From the NCBI GenBank assembly GCA_034509425.1, contig JAVTVJ010001672.1:1-64000 (forward strand): a stretch of DNA of 64,000 nt, in the 5' to 3' direction. Positions 46,260 through 57,648 of the stretch are shown piece after piece; position 1 is the first letter of the stretch, and the number at the start of each line of letters is the position of its first letter. The stretch comes from Eopsaltria australis (Eukaryota; Chordata; Aves; Passeriformes; Petroicidae). The notes beneath the pieces are model-generated. The model worked only from the letters and a program-made list of their open reading frames with translations. It searched no databases and was not told where the DNA came from. Position numbers and translations under genes: made by a program.

Positions 46260-46587
46260 TCAGCTATTATAGGATCCCTGGGGTGAACTGGTCCGAGTGG
46301 TTGGTCTCCAGTGTCCCAGAGTACCCATGATTTGTTGCAGTTCCTTTTCTGTTGTGGGGGTTGATAAAGTGTCCAATTTTGTAATTGTTTCATTTGGAAT
46401 TACACCTTGGCCTGCCACCCACCAGGTACCCAAGAATTTAAATTCTTTAGAGGGTCCTTGAGACTTAGTTGAGGGTACTTCTGTTCCCTCTTCATTCAGT
46501 TTATTCCATATGTCTTGTGTTATAAGTCTCACTGTGTTTTCTTCTTCCCTCCCTACTAACACATCATCAATGTACTGGTAAAGTTGT

Positions 46588-48199
46588 TGTCCTGGGTTAG
46601 GCCAGAGGGGTCAAAATCTAGGAAGTGATCTGTGCTGCAGGAATGCAGGAAGGAATACAACTTCCTTCCTGCGAGAGAGAGAGCCAATAATCAGGTAGTT
46701 TTAAAGATTGATAGGTAGGTAAACCAATTAAAAAGTTGATCCGCCTTCAAGGAAAAAAACCATATATAAGCAGAGACTCTCTGACGCTCTTCCTCTTTGG
46801 ACCTGCTGCTGCTGTGTAGAGAGGAGCAGCTCCTGCTTCTCTCGCTGGTAAGGTTCCCCCCCCCCCCTTCCAAAGGAGGGATGGGGGGGGGCGGGGAAGG
46901 GAGGTTTTACGGCAGCCGTGCCGCTGCAGCCGGGCAGGCATGGGGGAGGAAACGACAATTTTCAGCAGATCCAGCTCAGCCGGTGTGTCAGCTACACAAG
47001 AGGGAGAGCCGGGCCAGGCAAGGACCAGGCCGGACTCCATCCAGCTCGGGCCAGGCCCTGCCCTGTCACCCCGGGCCCAGATGGCCCTACCAGGCCGAGC
47101 CCTGGCAGAGCCAGGCAGAGACTCTTGAGAGCGTCTGGCATCCAGCTCGGACCTGTTCAAGCAGCCCGGCAAAGAGCACGTGATCCTCACACTGCCGGAG
47201 AGAGACAGAGATTAACTCTCTCCATGCCTGGACTAAACTCACAGACACCCATCCCTCGCAGAGAGAGGAACGAGTGAGGACATCTACATAGTGCAGCGCA
47301 GAGACTTTACAGTCAGTGAGGAAAGCAGAACTGATACTCACAAGGGGGTGCATGGGAAGTTGCTTCAAGAGTGAAAACTCTCTTTGGAGAACCATGGTTG
47401 GGGACTGAGCTAATAAATTCTCTGTAATGTATGAAGATATAGTCCAAAGGAGGATGTGAGGTTCTTATTGCAGCCAATGAACTGAAATACCTAAGTACAG
47501 ACAAGTAAGTGTTGAAAAAGTACAGCCTGATGAGAAACTAGAACCAAGAGAGAGGAGAGGCTGTGACCTAGAGCCCTGGTCCCGGGGAGAATGCTAGAGA
47601 ACCTGAGTTGTCAGGAGAACCTGTGTTGCTAAGCACAGAAGAAGGGATTTTCTTTGTTGCTGCAATTGAACTGAGCATCCTTAAAACAGGTACCCTGTGG
47701 ACTGTTCATAACCCACCACAGTGGCTGTGGGAAGGCTACTGGTGTGGGAGAGATCCACCATTAAACTGGACTTTGCTCCGGGCGGCGGTTAATGGTGAGG
47801 CAGAAGACCCATAAAAACTGTATTTTTCTTACAGAAGATCCATGGTGTAAGCAAAAGAAACTTCTCTCCCTAAAGAATTGAAACAAGAGCTGTTTCTGAG
47901 GTGGTAAACTGACTGGAGGTCGAAGTGTTGTCTTTTGTATGTTGTCAGAGAGAATGAAATGGAGAGGTGGGGAAGGAGGGGTGGTCTGGAGAGTTTGTTC
48001 TGGTTTTTCTTGAGTTTTTTTTTTTTTTCCTTTTTTCCCTTTGTCTTAGATATATTAATAAAACTTCTTTGTACTTTATAAAGTTTGAGCCTGCTTTGCC
48101 TACTCCTAATCCTTATCTCACAACAAGCAATCAAGTAAATTTAGGTAAGTGTGCTGGCATTTAGCCACAAACCTGAATAGGCAAACTGAAACCACTACA
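46588..48199 (+). mobile_element. Solo LTR B, copy 2
   Basis: It runs TGTCCTGGG to ACCACTACA with a perfect GTTGT duplication (46583-46587 and 48200-48204). A TATATAAG box is at about 46763 and AATAAA at about 48057, so it points right; it is 1.6 kb. Short frames inside (e.g. 46797-47277) fall in its GC-rich transcribed part and show no domain. Confidence 0.92.
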
Positions 48200-48304
48200 G
48201 TTGTACTCCTTCCTGGATTTTTATTTGCTGAAGGAGTTCTGCTAAAGCATTTTGAGAGATAATTGCAGAGGGAAGATGATTAAATGTGTATTGTGTTCCT
48301 TCCC

Positions 48305-48337
48305 AAGTAAATGTAAATGTAAATGTAAATGTAAATT
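48305..48337 (-). repeat. Hexanucleotide repeat inside M RT
   Basis: Four to five copies of AAATGT on + code for Thr-Phe pairs on -, an expansion not found in the other RTs here. Confidence 0.85.
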
Positions 48338-48752
48338 TGCGTTTATCTTCTTCCTGAATAAGTACCATAAAAATCATGTCCTTTATGTCTAACACTGCCA
48401 TCCGCTTGTGTGCTGATGCTTGCAGTGTAGCAGTGAGATTTGCAATGTTTGGGACAGCTGCAGTCAAAGGCCCTGTGTTTGCGTTAAGTCTCCGGTAATC
48501 AACTGTTAAACACCGGCTCCCATCTGGTTTTTTTACTGGCCAGACAGGGGAATTGTATGCAGAGTGTGTTCTAAATATGATGTCCCTCTGTTCTAAATTT
48601 TTAATTACTTTAGCTATCCCTTGTTTGGCTGTAAGGGGTATAGGGTATTGTTTGACATTAGTTACAGCAGAGGCAGGTAATATTGGGGCCATTTTTAGAG
48701 GGTTGATTTTTTTTTTTGTTTTGGGATTCGAAGTAAAGGCAGTGGTATTCAT

Positions 48753-49545
48753 TAACCAATTCTCTTGTAGAGTGATATACCACTAGTATTTGCCATGCTT
48801 TTCGTATGTAAATCTTGTCTTCGTAAACAAGCAGAGTTTGGGGAGTTGAGAGATAGAGAAAATTGGTTTGACTTCTCCAGGCAGGAGGAGTTGAGTTTCT
48901 ATTGTCTATCTCTCACTTTAGTAATGTTAATTTGCATATCTGAAGTTACTATTTCACTGTTTGGAACTTGGCAGCCACATACATACACACACAAGCACAC
49001 AGGTAATTCCTACGCACACAGATACACTCTAAAAGAAAAGTCAAAGTATTTGAGTGAACTCTGTTTGTGGTTACCACAGAAAAAATCCAGGAACTTTACC
49101 TTCCAAAAAGGGAATTTGGCATTTAGTTGAAGGCAGTCAACATGCAAACTGCTATGTGTAAATGCACTGGGGACACCCGCAGTGGAAAGGGTTTATACCA
49201 TGATTTTAGTAGTGTAAGAGATAACATTTTTCATTAGAGTTAGTCTAACTAGTTCTAATTTTATTTCTTTTAAAACTCAAATTTAGGTTTTTGGCTCCTG
49301 TAGGAGTATTTGAAAGAGACTTCAAACTTTGGTGTTAGTTACAAATTGTTAAAGGTTTTCTCTGTTCTCACTAAAGAGATAAGAGTAGTTAGAAGTTGTT
49401 GACATGAAGGAATGTGGGGAAGCTGGTTTGAGGATATCCAGCTTTAGGGTTTTTTCTCTGCTGTAAAGAAGTGTTAGGGTTTTTTTTCTCTGTGAGAGGA
49501 AGGCTTTGAATTGTCACTTTTCCTCCCTCAACTATCCAAAAGGAG
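48753..49545 (-). other. Decayed gag/pro junction of provirus M
   Basis: About 800 bp between RT and the gag frame show no frame I can support. It should have held the Gag end and protease. Confidence 0.4.
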
Positions 49546-50431
49546 CTAAGTATACCTACCCATTTCTCTACTGAACAATCTTAGTACATTTGGAGTTCTT
49601 TTCAGTAAGGTAAGAATCATCTCTGCAGAGTTTGAGATACATACATCTGCAGGCTTGTGTTTTATTTGCAAACAGTTGATTTTTGCGGCAGCAGCAGAGG
49701 TAGAGGTATTTTTAGCTGACTGCATTGCTCCTCCTGGCCCGTGTGTACTTATTAAGTCAGGAGGGGTTGGTTCATCATATATTAGCACACTCACAGCCCG
49801 GAATCCAAAACTTTCTATAGCATCCCACAATATTTCTTTTTTTCCTGTGAAACAAAATCTCCTCAGATGTTTATATTTTTCCTGGAGGTTTGGTGATATT
49901 AGTGAATTGCAGGGAAATGAGAAGGTATTTCTCCTTTGACCACTTTGGGGTCCCTCGGAGAGTTCAGCTTTAATTAGGGATTTCAATTTAAGTTCTGGAA
50001 TTCCTCTCTCTTTAAGAGGCAGAGGTTTGGTGTTTTGGTTAGGATGCAATTCAGCATCTGAATCACCAATTTCATCAGAGTTTTTCTGAATATCATCATT
50101 TTCATCCCCAGGTGATGTCAACTCTGGAATTTCTTTAACATCCACAGAGTCGGGGGTTTTCAGTGATGTTAATTCCAATTTTTCTTCCAAGGTTTTGGTT
50201 ATTTCCTTGGATTCTCTCAGCTCTTGTTTTAATTTGTCATGTTCTCTTATTTCTTTTCGCCACTCACATGCAGCTGTTAAACATGATGCAAGTGCAAGAG
50301 CTTTCTCCAGTTATGTTCTCCTGGAATTTTTCCCACTCAAACCAGTTGTGCACTGGAAGACGACTAACACTGTGCCCCCGTAAATAGTTTGATAAGTCTT
50401 TAATCTGATTGTTTGAATCACATATCATCAT
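49546..50431 (-). pseudogene. Provirus M gag-like gene
   Basis: A 214-aa frame (50190-49546) is acidic at its start and continues upstream in frame with a charged coiled coil (KLKQELRESKEITKTLEEKLE, about 50250-50170). Further upstream, after frameshifts, stretches such as NYLRGHSVSR and WFEWEKFQ occur. The likely start is ATG at 50429-50431, two bases from the PBS. I see no zinc knuckle. The family is not recognised; gag is inferred from position. Confidence 0.5.
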
Positions 50432-50432
50432 C

Positions 50433-50450
50433 CTGCCTCGACTACGCCAA
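50433..50450 (-). promoter_or_regulatory. Primer binding site of provirus M (serine tRNA type)
   Basis: On -, TGGCGTAGTCGAGGCAGG lies three bases after the LTR-end CA. It matches the complement of the 3' end of vertebrate tRNA-Ser (CUGCCGACUACG plus CCA) with a 2-base insertion. Confidence 0.7.
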
Positions 50451-50453
50451 AAT

Positions 50454-50553
50454 TGTTATGAATGGATATGGGAGGTAAAATCAGTCCTTGCCTACTGCCC
50501 AGACCTGGGCAGGAGGCAAGGACTGATTTTAACTCCCACATCCATTCATAACA
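50454..50553. repeat. 100-bp palindrome in place of the M 5' LTR
   Basis: Two 49-bp arms with three mismatches surround a 2-base centre. Each arm is the U5 end of LTR C (starts TGTTATG on +). The outer edge meets the GCCCC target duplication. Confidence 0.92.
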
Positions 50554-50558
50554 GCCCC

Positions 50559-50662
50559 ATGACATCTGCCTGGGATGGGTGAGGAGCTGACTGAGAATTT
50601 TTGGGTCAGGATTAAAGGGAGGGCAGGAACAGGCAACATTATAGTGGGGGTCAGTGGAGGGC
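50559..50662 (+). mobile_element. CR1 fragment
   Basis: The frame gives FWVRIKGRAGTGNIIVGV, which matches the CR1#2 endonuclease block VRIKGKVTKVDILLGV. It is the flank into which M integrated and is cut off by the ERVK LTR. Confidence 0.6.
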
Positions 50663-51002
50663 TGTGAGCTCTTGGCTCGGGAGCCCTCTGCACTCCCTTA
50701 GAGAAAAGCCTGAGGGCAAGACGACTCAGAGATAAGAAACCTACTTCTCGGTCATGGTGACCAGTGAACCACCCCCAGCATGCCTTGCTCCTCTATGGTA
50801 ATACCTTGTACCCGGTTGGCTAACTGGTTCTTACCCCTCCCCCTGCCTTCCCCATAAAAAGACCCCTGTCCCAGCCTCAGTTAGGGAGCAGCCATCCCTG
50901 GCTTCCCTTCACAGGAGCTTCTGGACAATAAAGCTACCTTGTGGAACTGCCATATGGCTCCCTCGTCTCTCTGTCCCCGAGTCTGCCTTGGGCGATTTCA
51001 CA
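50663..51002 (+). repeat. 5' LTR of ERVK provirus 1
   Basis: It begins TGTGAG and ends TTTCACA (5-bp inverted ends). It has a CATAAAAAG box at about 50852 and AATAAA at about 50928. I could not find a convincing PBS right after it, so the right edge is less sure. The 540-bp leader to 51545 has no gene. Confidence 0.65.
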
Positions 51003-51545
51003 AAGAGCTGAATCACAAGAGCTGATATCACTTGTAACAGAGAAGCTGATACACTTGCTGAAATCACCCGTCGCTTAGGGGGTTGCTGAGGCCCCTGGAG
51101 AAGCCGTTCTCTGACGGGACGCTTCCTCCAGGAAGGCTGCAACATATTGGGTCTCCTCCGGTACCCCTAGAAAGTGACAAGTGACACACCGAAGAGCCTT
51201 GGACTCTGGAAGTCTTTGGAGAGAGCGACTCCTGGTTACAGGACATAAACTGCCGTCGATTCGTCACTTCTCCGAGGAGGCACATCTGTGTTCTAGTAGA
51301 TGCTATCCAAAGAGATCGGTCAAGACCCTCGCTCACCATCTCAGACAGGAAAATCCCTGAGGATCGACCTCCAGGCAGGCCACCTTCCCAGCAAAAACTT
51401 TCTGTGACCCTACAGACCGGCCTCACAGCCCAAGTGAGAATTGTGAGTCACAATTGGGGTTTTTCTGCGAGTCCCTATATTTTCGGGTCCATTTTTGCCC
51501 TTTTTTTCCCCTTTCTTTCTGCTGGGGAGGCAGTGGGACTACAAT

Positions 51546-53773
51546 ATGGGACACAAACTAGGAAAACCTAGTCTTACCCAAGCTGAGAGAGACCTTTATT
51601 CCCAAGTTCTAATAATCCTTCTTGCTAGTAATTTTAAGTTTTCTAAGGATAATCTTTCTAAGGGGAAACTGAAGTCCTTTATTATTTGGATTTCTAAGCA
51701 TTTCTCGGATATCAACAGGGACTCTATCCTTTCTAACTTCTTTTGGGATCTCGTTGGGAAAAAGATCTATTCCCTGCAGGCTTCTGGTGACTTTTCTGTT
51801 TCTCATTTTATCCCCTTATTTCATATTAATGTTAAGTTAGTAGAAAAAACTGTAGCATCTCAGAAATATCGGGATCTCCTCAGTTAAAAATCCCCCCCCC
51901 CCCCCGCCTTCCCCGTCACATGCTCTCCCCCCACAGAACGAAGCTGGCAATGTAGCCACACCTGACACACTGCTGGATCCTCCGCTTTACTCCCATTTCT
52001 CTGCCGTTCCTCCCTCACCCTTTATCATGCATTCCAATACTCCTGCCGTACTTTGTGATGCTAATATCGGAGTTCTGGCTACACCACACAAACCTGTTTT
52101 ACCAGTTTCCCTGCCTCAAACTGCGCTACCCTGCACCCATTCCCCCTCAAGGCATATAAGTCCAGGTTCCCTCCCTGCCCCTTCGGTTTCCCCTGCAAAC
52201 CCTTCTTCCATAACTTCTGCTTTAAATCCTGCTGCATTAACCCCCTCTCCCCAACTGTTTCCAGCTGCTGCTTCTGCTGAATTCAAACAGCCTTGCAAAA
52301 CCAGAAGCTGCACCGAGCTAACTTCTTTCTCTCCCGAGATCTGTAGCTGCTGCATACTATCAGCCCTATGACTACAGCCCCTCTGCCTCCTTCCCCCAGT
52401 CGGGACATGGCCCCTGCCGTGACACACCACTCCTGGTCCCCCACGATCCCTGCCCCCACCCTGACTCAGGCTGTGCCGACATCCAAGGACTGCCGTGTTT
52501 TTCCCCATGCCATTCAAATCCAGACTACCCCAACCCCTCCTAGGGAACACAGCTCCTCTCTTGCAGACTTACGATACCTCTACAGATTCTGACCCAGTGT
52601 GAGACCCCTGGTCAGAGATACGGAGAGAAGCCACTCAGGAGAGAGAGTTTGAACTCGCTCCAAGGATCTCAGCCTTTCCAGTCGTTTTTACAAAAGGAAG
52701 GTGAGGGAGACCCTCAGATAAAAAAACGTGGGAACCAATTCATTATAAAGAAATCAAAGAGCTTTGCAAGGCAGCTAAGGAACACGGGCAGGGATCCCAT
52801 TTTTTTAGACGCTTATTAGAAGCCACCTTCTCAGCATATTTGCTGGTTCTGCATTACATTAAAAATATTGCTAATTGCCTCCTTACCACGGCAGAATATA
52901 TGCTTTGGGACAGGCACTGGAAAAGACAATTAAAAACATTATCTGACTCCTATTCCAAAGATGCTAATCGGCCAAATTTTACTGTTGAGCAATAAGCCGG
53001 AGGTGAACTTCAAAAACCCTCTGACCAAACAAACACTATACCTGAAGCTGCACTGCAGGATATATCCGTTGCAGCAAAAACATCACTGCTTCTTACCCCT
53101 GATGACTCGATTCCCACAGAACATTTCTCTAACATCAAACAAGAAGTGGATGAGAGCTTTATTAAATTCGTGGAAAGGTTAAAGGTGGCCCTAGAAAAAG
53201 GAATAGAAAGTCCAGAGGGGCGAAAAGAACTTTTAAGTAAACTTGCTATGGCAAATGCTAACCAACAATGTAAGACTATCCTGAAGGCTTTACCCCTGGA
53301 CACAGAACCCACCATAGAGCAAATGGTGCAAGGCTGAACACGCTATACATCCACTGAAAACAGTTGCCCAAGCAGTTGCGAAGGGAATTGCAGAAGGTGT
53401 ATCTGGTGCATTTGCAGCAGTAGCCTCAGAAGATAATGCTTGCTGTTTCAATTGCAGAGAATTTGGACACTTTATAAAAGACTGTCCAGAAATGCCACCC
53501 ACCCAGGACCATCACACCAGCTACCAGAGGCCCCAGAGACAGCAGCGGTACCCACAGCGCCTGGGAAACTTCCAGGGGAGCGCGGGACAGCCTCGCGCTA
53601 TGACAACAAATCAAAAGCCGTACCACCTCGACAGGTATGTGAAGTCCACCACCAAGTATCAGGAGCAGGCAGGTGGACCTCAGAAGGCACCATCATCTCC
53701 AGAGACCCCAGCGCACATAAGAGAGACCCATCACATTGACCAATATAGATGGGAACCCGACGCCAGCTGGTAA
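51546..53773 (+). pseudogene. ERVK provirus 1 gag
   Basis: The ATG at 51546 (MGHKLGK) gives a 113-aa matrix with Gly-2, a possible myristoylation site, and ends at 51885. A proline-rich linker in shifting frames follows (51900-52600). Capsid runs from about 52740, with the major homology region near 53140-53230 (ESFIKFVERL). Nucleocapsid has one CCHC knuckle (C-F-N-C-R-E-F-G-H, about 53443-53484). The tail frame (53492-53773) overlaps pro in the -1 relation. Several stops break it. Confidence 0.85.
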
Positions 53774-54375
53774 CATCGCTGTCCATTGACTTTACAGATG
53801 AGTGTTTTTACCATATCCCCACAGGGAAATACGGACCGCAAAACGGTCCATGGGACATTCTCATAGTGGGTGACACTTTTCATGGTCCAGAAGAAATTTT
53901 TGTATCACCGAAAATACAAACAGTACACCCCGGACAAGAGATCTTTGTCCAGCTTTGCTGCACAGACCCACCCTTTTACTTTTCACAGGAAACACCAATT
54001 GCACAAGCCTTTTTGCTTCCACAGGACTGCCCAAAACGGATTCCACTCAATCCAATGATAGTGTGGGCACAGGTTGTACGCTCTAATAAGCCTATCATTG
54101 AATGCGGCCAGCTCTACAAAGGGGAGCAGGTCTACCGACAATGGATGGTGGACACCGGCGCAGACGTGACCATCATCGCCCGCTCCGACTGGCCAGCAAA
54201 CTGGGAACTGCAGCCGGTGGCAGGCGTGATCTCCGGAATTGGTGGAACCACAATGTCTATGCGAAGCAAGCGGAATGTCACCATTGAAGGCCCTGAAGGC
54301 AAGATAGTGACCATCCGGCCATTTGTGGTGAGGGCCCCCATCACGTTATGGGGCAGGGACCTTTTGACCCAGTGA
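53749..54375 (+). CDS. ERVK provirus 1 pro: dUTPase-like part and protease
   Basis: The 208-aa frame overlaps the gag tail by 25 bp in the -1 frame. The first half ends in a dUTPase-like strand (TPIAQAFLLP) but I see no full catalytic motif set. The protease has intact DTGADVT (54151 onward), GIGGTT and LWGRDLL. It ends at TGA 54373-54375, 26 bases before a slippery heptamer. Confidence 0.82.
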   Translation: MGTRRQLVTSLSIDFTDECFYHIPTGKYGPQNGPWDILIVGDTFHGPEEIFVSPKIQTVHPGQEIFVQLCCTDPPFYFSQETPIAQAFLLPQDCPKRIPLNPMIVWAQVVRSNKPIIECGQLYKGEQVYRQWMVDTGADVTIIARSDWPANWELQPVAGVISGIGGTTMSMRSKRNVTIEGPEGKIVTIRPFVVRAPITLWGRDLLTQ

Positions 54376-57035
54376 GGGGCTTCCTTACACGTCCCCAGTA
54401 TGGATTTTTAACTGGGCCCACTGAGAGGTGCAAACCAACTTCCATCCCTCGGCTCACCTGGAAACAAAAGAACCCAGTGTGGATCGAGCAGTGGCCCCTT
54501 TCAAAGACAAAGTTGTGCACCCTGGAAGCCCTCATAGAGGAACAGCTTGCCAAAGGTCACATCATCAAGACCACCAGCCCTTGGAACTCCCCTGTCTTCG
54601 TGCTGAAAAAGCCCGGCAAGGACAGGTGGCGGCTACACCACGACCTCCGTAAGATCAATGAACTCATTGAAGACATGGGTCCCCTCCAGCCCAGCCTGCC
54701 CTCACCATCAATGCTGCCCAGAGACTGGATGCAGGCCATCATAGATATAAAAGACTGTTTCTTCAACATCCCACTCCATCCTCAAGATGCCCCCCGGTTT
54801 GCTTTTTCCATCTCTTCCCTCAACAGAAAGGCTCCACTCAAAAGGCACCACTGGCTTGTCCTCCCCCAATCCACAAAGAACAGCCAGGCCATATGCCAGT
54901 GGTACGTTGCCCATGTTCTGTCCCCTGTCCGTAGCCTGTTCCCAGATGCAATCATCCACCAGTATATGGATGACTTTCTGATCTGTGCATCAGACAAGAC
55001 TTACCTGGACAGGACTATAAAAGGGCTTATTGAAGCCATAGAGAAAGCAGAGTTCAAGATTCGTGAAGACAAAGTGTAGTACACCAGCCCATGGACTTAC
55101 CTCGGATTCCAGATTTGTGAAAGAACCATCGCGCCCCAGCAACTCGCCATTCAAGATGACCCAAAGACCCTAAGAGACACAAGTTATGCAGATCCATCTA
55201 TTGGATACGTCCCCTGCTAGGGATTACAACAGAAGATCTTGCTCCCCTCTTCAGTCTTCTTCACGGCGACGAAAACCTGGACTCTCCACGTGTCCTCACA
55301 CCTGAAGCCCGAGATTCCATCACCGAAGTCCAGGAGGCCCTATCTTCACGCCAAGCGCATCTCATTGAGCCCAGCCTGCCCCTCCAGTTTTCCATTTTGG
55401 GTAAGTCCCCCTGTTTCTATGGGCTAATGTTTCAGTGGAATCCTCAACTCAGAGACCCTTTGTTAATACTTAAATGGATCTTTACAAGCAATCAGCCTGC
55501 GAAAACAATAAGCGCTCCTCAGGAAATGATGGCACAGTTAACAAAAAAGGCCAGAACTCGCCTCCGCTCTCTTGCAGGGTGTGAATTTACATGCATATAC
55601 TTGCCATTGACCACTGGGGACCTGGAGCATTTGCTCCAGACCAATGAGTGCCTCCAGTTTGCCCTGGATAACTACCCAGGCCAGTTTTCCATCCACATAC
55701 CAAAACATAGTCTTTTTAATCGCGATTCAGCCTTCAATTTGGTCCCAAAATTAATCCAAAGTAGAATATCTCTCAAAGCTCTGTTTTTACTGATGGCTCA
55801 GGGTCATCTCACAAGTCAGTAATGACTTGGAGGGACCCCAAGACTCAGGAGTGGGAGTCTGATGTCCAAACTGTGGAAGGATCACCACAGATTGCCGAAC
55901 TTGCAGCCGTGGTCAGAGCCTTTGAGAAATTCAAAGACGAACCCTTTAATCTGGTCACAGATTCAGCTTATGTTGCTGGTATAGCTATGAGGGCTGAACA
56001 TGCCTTTCTCAAGGAGGTCTCCAACCCAGACTTACACCAATTGATTTCTACATTAATTAATTTAATCTCCCACAGAAAGTAACCTTACCATATTATGCAT
56101 GTAAGGTCACACGCTGACCTCCCAGGTGCCATTACAGAAGGGAACAGGAGAGCTGACGCGCTAGCCATGTCGGCAGAGACTGCTAACATCCCTGACATCT
56201 TCACCCAGGCAAAGCTATCGCATGTATTTTATCATCAAAATGTACCCGCCCTCATCAGGATGTTCAAACTCTTGAAAGACCAAGTGAAAGCAATTGTAGC
56301 AACGTGTCTGATCTGCCAAAATTACCAGATGCCATCTATAGGTACAGGGGTCATTCCCCGAGGCCTAAACAACTGCCAATTATGGCAGTCTGACGTGACC
56401 CACTTCCCATCCTTTGGAAAGTCAAAGTATGTGCACGTGTCAGTCGACACATTTTCTGGGGCTGTGTTTGCATCAGCCTATGCAGGAGAGAATGCCACCC
56501 ATACCATCAAGCATTTCCTCCTTGCATTTGCCACCCTGGGAGTCCCTGAACAAAAAAAAAAAAAGATAATGGGGCAGCCTATACCTCCCGCAAATTAAAA
56601 GACTTCTTCAATAAACTGGGAATAAGACACACGAGGGGCATACCCACCAATCCCACAGGACAGTCCATCATAGAAAGGACTCACCAGACCCTCAAAAGAG
56701 TCCTCAATCAACAACGGAGAGAAGCAGAGATTATGTTCCCCATTGAGAGACTCTGTAAAGCCCTCTATGTTATTAATTTCCTAAAGTGTACATCATCAGA
56801 GCCTGACCCCCCCGTACTCCGACACTTCATGAATTCGGCCCAAGCTAAGCTCACTGAGAAACCGCCAGTGCTAGTCAAAGACCCAGAAACACATCAGATT
56901 TCTGGACCTTTCCAGTTGATTACCTGGGGGAGAGGGTATGCCTGTGTTTCACTACCATCTTGCCCCAAATGGTTCCCAGAAAAAAAAAATCAAACCATAC
57001 TTAGGCCCTGCAGACACTGCCTCCACAAAAAATAA
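54376..57035 (+). pseudogene. ERVK provirus 1 pol
   Basis: RT (to 55079) has SPWNSPVF, DIKDCFFNIPL and YMDD (about 54964-54975) and ends at a TAG. RNase H follows in broken frames (55397-55822, 55822-56082) with VTDSAY. Integrase (56095-56598) has the zinc finger end (CLICQ), D in SDVTHF and VDTFSG. A run of 13 A (56552-56564) shifts the frame just before the second catalytic Asp. The rest (IIERTHQTLKR and the C-terminal domain with W residues) ends at 57035. Confidence 0.88.
54402..54408 (+). promoter_or_regulatory. Pro-pol slippery heptamer of ERVK 1
   Basis: GGATTTT is in the right phase for the pro frame (G, GAT, TTT), with a pro-frame TAA directly after it and pol open in the -1 frame. 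MMTV uses a similar GGAUUUA. The TGA upstream should keep ribosomes from reaching it. Confidence 0.65.
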
Positions 57036-57356
57036 CTGAAATATCCCAGAGTCTGACACATCAGGTCCAGACAACCAGAAATGCTCAGCCTGGAGACGGA
57101 GGAAGTGCCAAGTAAAATCCACCATCCCGTCACCAGGTCACACAGCTCCAAGAAAGGCTCTACTTAAGAAAACGCAAACTACAGGCCAGACATATATCTG
57201 ACCAACACTGTTATAAGTAACGAGTTATTCCCCAGTTATCCCCAAAACCCCACTTACCTATATACCTACCTTCCTGTTCCCTCCCCTCCCTCTCCTCCCC
57301 AGCCCTCACTTACCCCCAGCCAGAATATCCCAAACTCTCTACCCCCGCAACAGTAT
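57036..57356 (+). other. Decayed env SU region
   Basis: About 320 bp, rich in C and A, with no sustained frame. By position it holds what is left of the surface subunit. Confidence 0.35.
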
Positions 57357-57648
57357 TGACTTTTAAACAAACAAAAAGGTGAAAATGGAGCAAGCAGGCC
57401 AATGCAACATCTGCTGCCCTTAGCGATCTCGTCCTAGATGAAGAAATCACCAGACACGCGACACTACAAAACCGGGCAGTCATTGACTTCCTGCTCCTAG
57501 CCCATGGACATGGCTGTCAAGATTTTGAAGGCATGTGTTCTTCTGACTTAACATCACATAGTGATTCCATCTCAAAGAACATCCAGCTGCTAAAAGATCA
57601 AGTCCACCAAATCAAGACTGAAGAAAGAATCAGAGATGGTCTCAACAA
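57357..57648 (+). pseudogene. ERVK provirus 1 env TM fragment
   Basis: The frame gives [18 protein letters not shown] and the motif C-X6-C at GCQDFEGMC, where the final C of a C-X6-CC motif is replaced by S. This is the immunosuppressive-domain region of an alpharetrovirus-type TM. A coiled-coil stretch follows, then the LTR fold-back cuts it. The type of TM is unusual next to a betaretroviral pol; the pair could reflect env exchange. Confidence 0.7.

Larger units (their letters stand above)
46260..48752 (-). pseudogene. Provirus M RT, split by LTR B
   Basis: The 48752-48195 frame holds the RT fingers (KQYPIPLTAKQGI, VKKPDG, LTVDYRRLN) and palm (VLDIKDMIF). The other side (46582-46260) begins with the catalytic YIDD and VLVGREE and runs through the palm end and thumb (ELQQIMGTLGHW). 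The solo LTR 46588-48199 sits two or three codons before YIDD. A (TTTACA)n repeat (48305-48337) adds alternating Thr-Phe. No RNase H or integrase follows, so the end of pol is deleted. Confidence 0.82.
42815..50553 (-). mobile_element. Old provirus 'M' with serine-type PBS and palindromic 5' end
   Basis: The 3' LTR, decayed env region, pol, gag and PBS lie on -. GCCCC flanks both ends (42810-42814 and 50554-50558), so it is one integration. In place of the 5' LTR there is a 100-bp palindrome (50454-50553). RNase H and integrase are missing. Two solo LTRs lie inside. The group is uncertain; tRNA-Ser PBS and 5-bp duplication suggest a class III (HERV-S-like) relative. Confidence 0.8.
50663..57648 (+). 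mobile_element. Betaretrovirus-like (ERVK) provirus 1
   Basis: A 5' LTR, gag, pro (with dUTPase-like part), pol and a piece of env TM lie in order on +. A fold-back LTR fragment cuts env. No 3' LTR of the same type is seen in the window. Frameshifts occur in every gene except pro. Confidence 0.85.

Noticed and set aside
46797..47277. GC-rich frames that might be a host exon
   Set aside because: They lie within a solo LTR bounded by a 5-bp target duplication and differ between the two LTR B copies.
51003..51545. 120-aa - frame in the ERVK 1 leader
   Set aside because: No domain, opposite to the provirus, and located between LTR and gag.
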